Source: Candidatus Methylomirabilota bacterium (GTDB lineage: Bacteria > Methylomirabilota > Methylomirabilia > Methylomirabilales > 2-02-FULL-66-22). Taken from it: a stretch of DNA of 8,463 nt. Under the pieces are notes generated by a model. That model was not told the DNA's origin. It did no database searches and saw only the letters and a program-made list of their open reading frames with translations. Shown here piece after piece: positions 6,364-8,463 of the stretch (positions are counted from its first letter, which is position 1; each line of letters opens with the position of its first letter). Made by a program: the position numbers and the translations under genes. The stretch spans positions 1-8,463 of the forward strand of contig JACQXP010000071.1 in assembly GCA_016208645.1 (NCBI GenBank). Reading direction: 5' to 3'.

Positions 6364-7158
6364 ATGCGACTCGCAGGCAAGGTGGCCATCGTGACCGGCG
6401 GCGCCATGGGCATCGGGCGCGGCATCGCGCTGTGCATGGCCAAGGAAGGCGCGGACGTCGCCATCGCCGACCTTCAGGTGGAGGCGGCCGCCAAGGTCGC
6501 GGACGAGGTGAAGGCCCTGGGCCGGAAGGCCCTGGCGGTCAAGGCCGACGTGACGAAGCCAGCCGACTTCGAGGCGCTGTTCGAGACGGTGAAGAAGGAG
6601 CTGGGCAAGATCGATATCCTGGTGAACAACGCCGGCGTCGCCTGCAAGCCCGGCCTGCCCTTCACCAACAACACCGAGGAGGATTGGGACCGGGTCCACG
6701 CCGTGAACGTCAAGTCCATCTTCTTCGCCTGCAAGGCCATCGCCCCCTACTTCATCGAGCGGAAGGCCGGCCGGATCATCAACATCGCCTCCATCGCCGG
6801 CCCCATGAACTCCCCCTCGATGCCGCCCTACAGCGTGTCCAAGATGGGGGTCATCACCTTCACCAAAATCGTGGCCAAGGAGCTGGCCGCCCACGACGTC
6901 ACCGTGAACGCCATCTGTCCCGGGATCCTCTGGACCGCCTTCTGGCAGGAGCTGGCCGACACCATGGCCCGGACCAACCCGCAGTTTGCCGGGATGACGC
7001 CGCGCCAGGTGTTCGAGAGCCGCGTGCAGGCCGTCATCCCTATGAAGCGGGAGCAGACGCCGGAAGACATCGCCTGGGCCGCCGTGTTCCTCGCCTCGGA
7101 CCAGGCGCGCAACATCACCGGCCAGGCGCTGCACGTGGACGGCGGCGTGGTGATGTGA
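6364..7158 (+). CDS. Short-chain dehydrogenase/reductase (classical SDR, probably NAD-dependent)
   Basis: This 264-residue Rossmann-fold enzyme has every classical SDR landmark. They are the nucleotide loop TGGAMGIG (11-18), D36 after the second beta strand (favouring NAD over NADP), ADV at 61-63, NNAG (88-91), and the catalytic tetrad N115, S143, Y156, K160 (YSVSK). CPGILWTAFW follows the active site, and the C-terminus is GQALHVDGGVVM. It would interconvert an alcohol and a ketone. Sequence style is close to the FabG/polyol-dehydrogenase type, but substrate is not readable. It begins 27 nt after the AOR-family gene with an excellent ribosome site, AAAGGAG at 6352-6358, 5 nt before the ATG. 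A hairpin follows the stop. Pairing with AOR and transketolase suggests a step in a sugar, polyol or small-aldehyde pathway (inference). Confidence 0.93.
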   Translation: MRLAGKVAIVTGGAMGIGRGIALCMAKEGADVAIADLQVEAAAKVADEVKALGRKALAVKADVTKPADFEALFETVKKELGKIDILVNNAGVACKPGLPFTNNTEEDWDRVHAVNVKSIFFACKAIAPYFIERKAGRIINIASIAGPMNSPSMPPYSVSKMGVITFTKIVAKELAAHDVTVNAICPGILWTAFWQELADTMARTNPQFAGMTPRQVFESRVQAVIPMKREQTPEDIAWAAVFLASDQARNITGQALHVDGGVVM

Positions 7159-7163
7159 CGGGC

Positions 7164-7200
7164 GGGCCCGGGCACATGTGCCGGGCCCCAGGCTGTTTCT
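7164..7200 (+). terminator. Candidate transcription terminator after the SDR gene
   Basis: Five bases after the SDR stop, GGGCCC (7164-7169) plus GGCA (7171-7174) pairs with TGCC (7179-7182) plus GGGCCC (7183-7188). This leaves one bulged G (7170) and a CATG loop. The roughly 10-bp, very GC-rich stem is followed by a short T-rich stretch (7194-7200, TGTTTCT). The T tract is imperfect and begins a few bases from the stem, so termination may be partial. Its position at the end of the transketolase-AOR-SDR run supports the role. Confidence 0.6.
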
Positions 7201-7263
7201 CATTCCCGTCGGATCTACCCGTTCTCTCGCGCCGACCGGACCCGCGGGGAGGACTTCGTCTCC

Positions 7264-7293
7264 TTGACTTTCCAGGCGGCATCGGCATAGCAT
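7264..7293 (+). promoter_or_regulatory. Candidate sigma70-type promoter for the substrate-binding protein gene
   Basis: TTGACT (7264-7269, five of six matches) and TAGCAT (7288-7293, four of six) are separated by 18 nt. Transcription would start near 7300, giving a leader of about 40 nt with the ribosome site GGAGGAGG at 7325-7332. Its position after the terminator candidate suggests this gene is transcribed separately from the AOR-SDR genes. Confidence 0.45.
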
Positions 7294-7340
7294 CCAGCAC
7301 CCACGAGGGGGTCGAGGCTCACACGGAGGAGGAACAAGCC

Positions 7341-8463
7341 ATGAAGAAGAATCACCGATCCTATGGCGGACGATTCCGCGATCCCGTCAGCAGGCGGGAA
7401 TTCCTGAAGGGGGCGACGGCGCTCGGCGTGGCCGCGACCGCGTGGCCTGGACGTGCCGGGGCCGGCGCCGCGAAGGAGGTGAACATCGGGGTCCTGTATC
7501 CCACCTCGGGGTCCCAGGCGCGCTTCGGCCAGATGTGCGTCAACGCCACGCGGCTGGCAGTGGACGACGTCAACAACGCCGGCGGCATCAAGTCCCTGGG
7601 CGGGGCCAAGATCAACCCGATATACGCCGACATCCAGAGTGACCCGGGCGTCACCCGGAACCAGGCCGAGCGCCTCATGGCCACGGGGAACCTCACGGCC
7701 GCCACCGGCTCCTACGTCAGCACCTACACCATGGTGGCGACGGAGGTGGCCGAACGGTACAAGATCCCGTACATCACCGGATCCATCGCCAACAAGCTCA
7801 CTGATCGGGGGTTCAAGTTCACCTTCCAGGTGTCGCCCAAGGCCACCATGTTCGGCGAAATGCAGATGGAGTTTGCCAGCAAGCTCGCCGGCCGGGGGAG
7901 GCGGGCCGCGGTCGTCTTCGAGGACACGGACTATGGGACCTCGACGTCCAAGGGGTTGATTGACGGGGCCAAGAAAGCGGGCTTCGAGGTCGTCATGGCC
8001 GAGCCCTACACCGCGAAGTTCACCGACGCGACCCCCCTGGTCAACAAGATCAAGGCGTCGAGGCCGGAGCTCCTCTTCCCGGTCTCCTACATCACCGACG
8101 CCCTGCTCCTCATCCGGACCATGAAGCAGCTCAACGTCAACGCCGGCGTCATCGCCGGGGGCGCGGGATACCTCATCCCCGATTTCTACAAGGACTTGGG
8201 CAAGGACGCCGAGTACGTCTTCTCGGTGGGCTCCTGGAACTACGACATCAACTGCGCGGAGGTCCCGGCCATCTCGGCCGCCTACCAGAAGCGCTTCGGC
8301 GAGTTCCTGATGGAGCACGCGGGCGAGGCCTACGTCATGATCTGGGTCCTGGCCGATGCCATCGAGCGGGCCGCCTCGACCGATCCATTGAAGATCCGGG
8401 ATGCCCTGGCCAAAACCAACTTGACCAAAGGCCCCGGGTCGGTCATGCCCGGATGCCGCGTCG
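7341..8463 (+). CDS. Tat-exported LivK-type ABC transporter substrate-binding protein (3' end beyond window)
   Basis: The ATG at 7341 opens 374 codons that continue past the window edge. The N-terminus has a twin-arginine signal, SRREFLKGATALGVAATAW (residues 17-35), followed by an Ala/Gly-rich cleavage region near 40-45. The protein is therefore probably exported folded by the Tat system. From about residue 46 the Peripla_BP_6 (type I periplasmic-binding) fold begins: VNIGVLYPTSG, then AVDDVNNAGGI (74-84) and GSYVSTYT (124-131), a segment that lines the ligand cleft in LivK-type proteins. Later come VVFEDTDYGTS and AGYLIPDFYKDLG. These proteins feed LivHMGF-type permeases with branched amino acids, amides, aromatic acids or other small molecules. 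The ligand cannot be assigned here. Ribosome site GGAGGAGG lies 8 nt upstream. Transporter membrane and ATPase genes would be expected just downstream. Confidence 0.93.
   Translation, partial: MKKNHRSYGGRFRDPVSRREFLKGATALGVAATAWPGRAGAGAAKEVNIGVLYPTSGSQARFGQMCVNATRLAVDDVNNAGGIKSLGGAKINPIYADIQSDPGVTRNQAERLMATGNLTAATGSYVSTYTMVATEVAERYKIPYITGSIANKLTDRGFKFTFQVSPKATMFGEMQMEFASKLAGRGRRAAVVFEDTDYGTSTSKGLIDGAKKAGFEVVMAEPYTAKFTDATPLVNKIKASRPELLFPVSYITDALLLIRTMKQLNVNAGVIAGGAGYLIPDFYKDLGKDAEYVFSVGSWNYDINCAEVPAISAAYQKRFGEFLMEHAGEAYVMIWVLADAIERAASTDPLKIRDALAKTNLTKGPGSVMPGCRV

Noticed and set aside
5752..7293. 513-codon minus-strand frame antisense to AOR and SDR genes
   Set aside because: It has the same composition artefact. 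Both plus-strand genes here have complete conserved motifs, and the antisense frame has none.
1..8463. CRISPR array, insertion sequence, prophage or rRNA/tRNA gene
   Set aside because: No regularly spaced repeats, transposase or integrase motifs, or folded RNA genes were seen on either strand.

Overview
The window looks like chromosomal DNA from a GC-rich bacterium: nearly every codon ends in G or C, genes have strong Shine-Dalgarno sites, one protein has a bacterial twin-arginine signal, and no introns, phage or insertion-sequence genes are visible. A tungsten/molybdenum-type aldehyde oxidoreductase, a split transketolase and a Tat-exported LivK-type binding protein together suggest an anaerobic or facultative soil, sediment or subsurface lineage. 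Uncultured groups such as Rokubacteria/NC10 come to mind, but this is a guess from gene style and not from any marker gene.

Left part, minus strand (about 1-2026). Read in the direction of transcription, it holds a PurN-like formyltransferase (2026-1199), a HAD-superfamily phosphatase resembling the EhaR/COG4030 group (1208-198, overlapping the formyltransferase by 10 nt), a long imperfect hairpin (196-142), and the first 35 codons of a PfkB-type sugar or nucleoside kinase (106-1, running off the window). A possible promoter for this unit lies near 2110-2139.

Middle (2027-2443). This is a divergent intergenic region of 417 bp without a credible gene. It contains candidate promoters facing both ways, a TTCCAA-N4-TTGGAA inverted repeat and a locally AT-rich patch, so it may be a shared control region.

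Right part, plus strand (2444-8463). A split transketolase (N-terminal TPP half 2444-3280; C-terminal half 3286-4227) is followed after 219 nt by an aldehyde:ferredoxin oxidoreductase family protein (4447-6336) and a short-chain dehydrogenase (6364-7158). A hairpin terminator candidate closes this run. A separate promoter candidate then precedes a Tat-dependent branched-chain-amino-acid-type ABC substrate-binding protein (7341 to beyond the window end).

How they may work together (inference): the binding protein captures a small substrate. The SDR and the AOR-family enzyme perform alcohol/ketone and aldehyde/acid redox steps. The split transketolase moves or removes a C2 unit from a ketose. 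The divergent kinase and phosphatase could set the phosphorylation state. No known pathway with exactly this composition is recognised. The most interesting point is therefore the cluster itself, plus an AOR paralogue whose two pterin-site motifs depart from the classical pattern.
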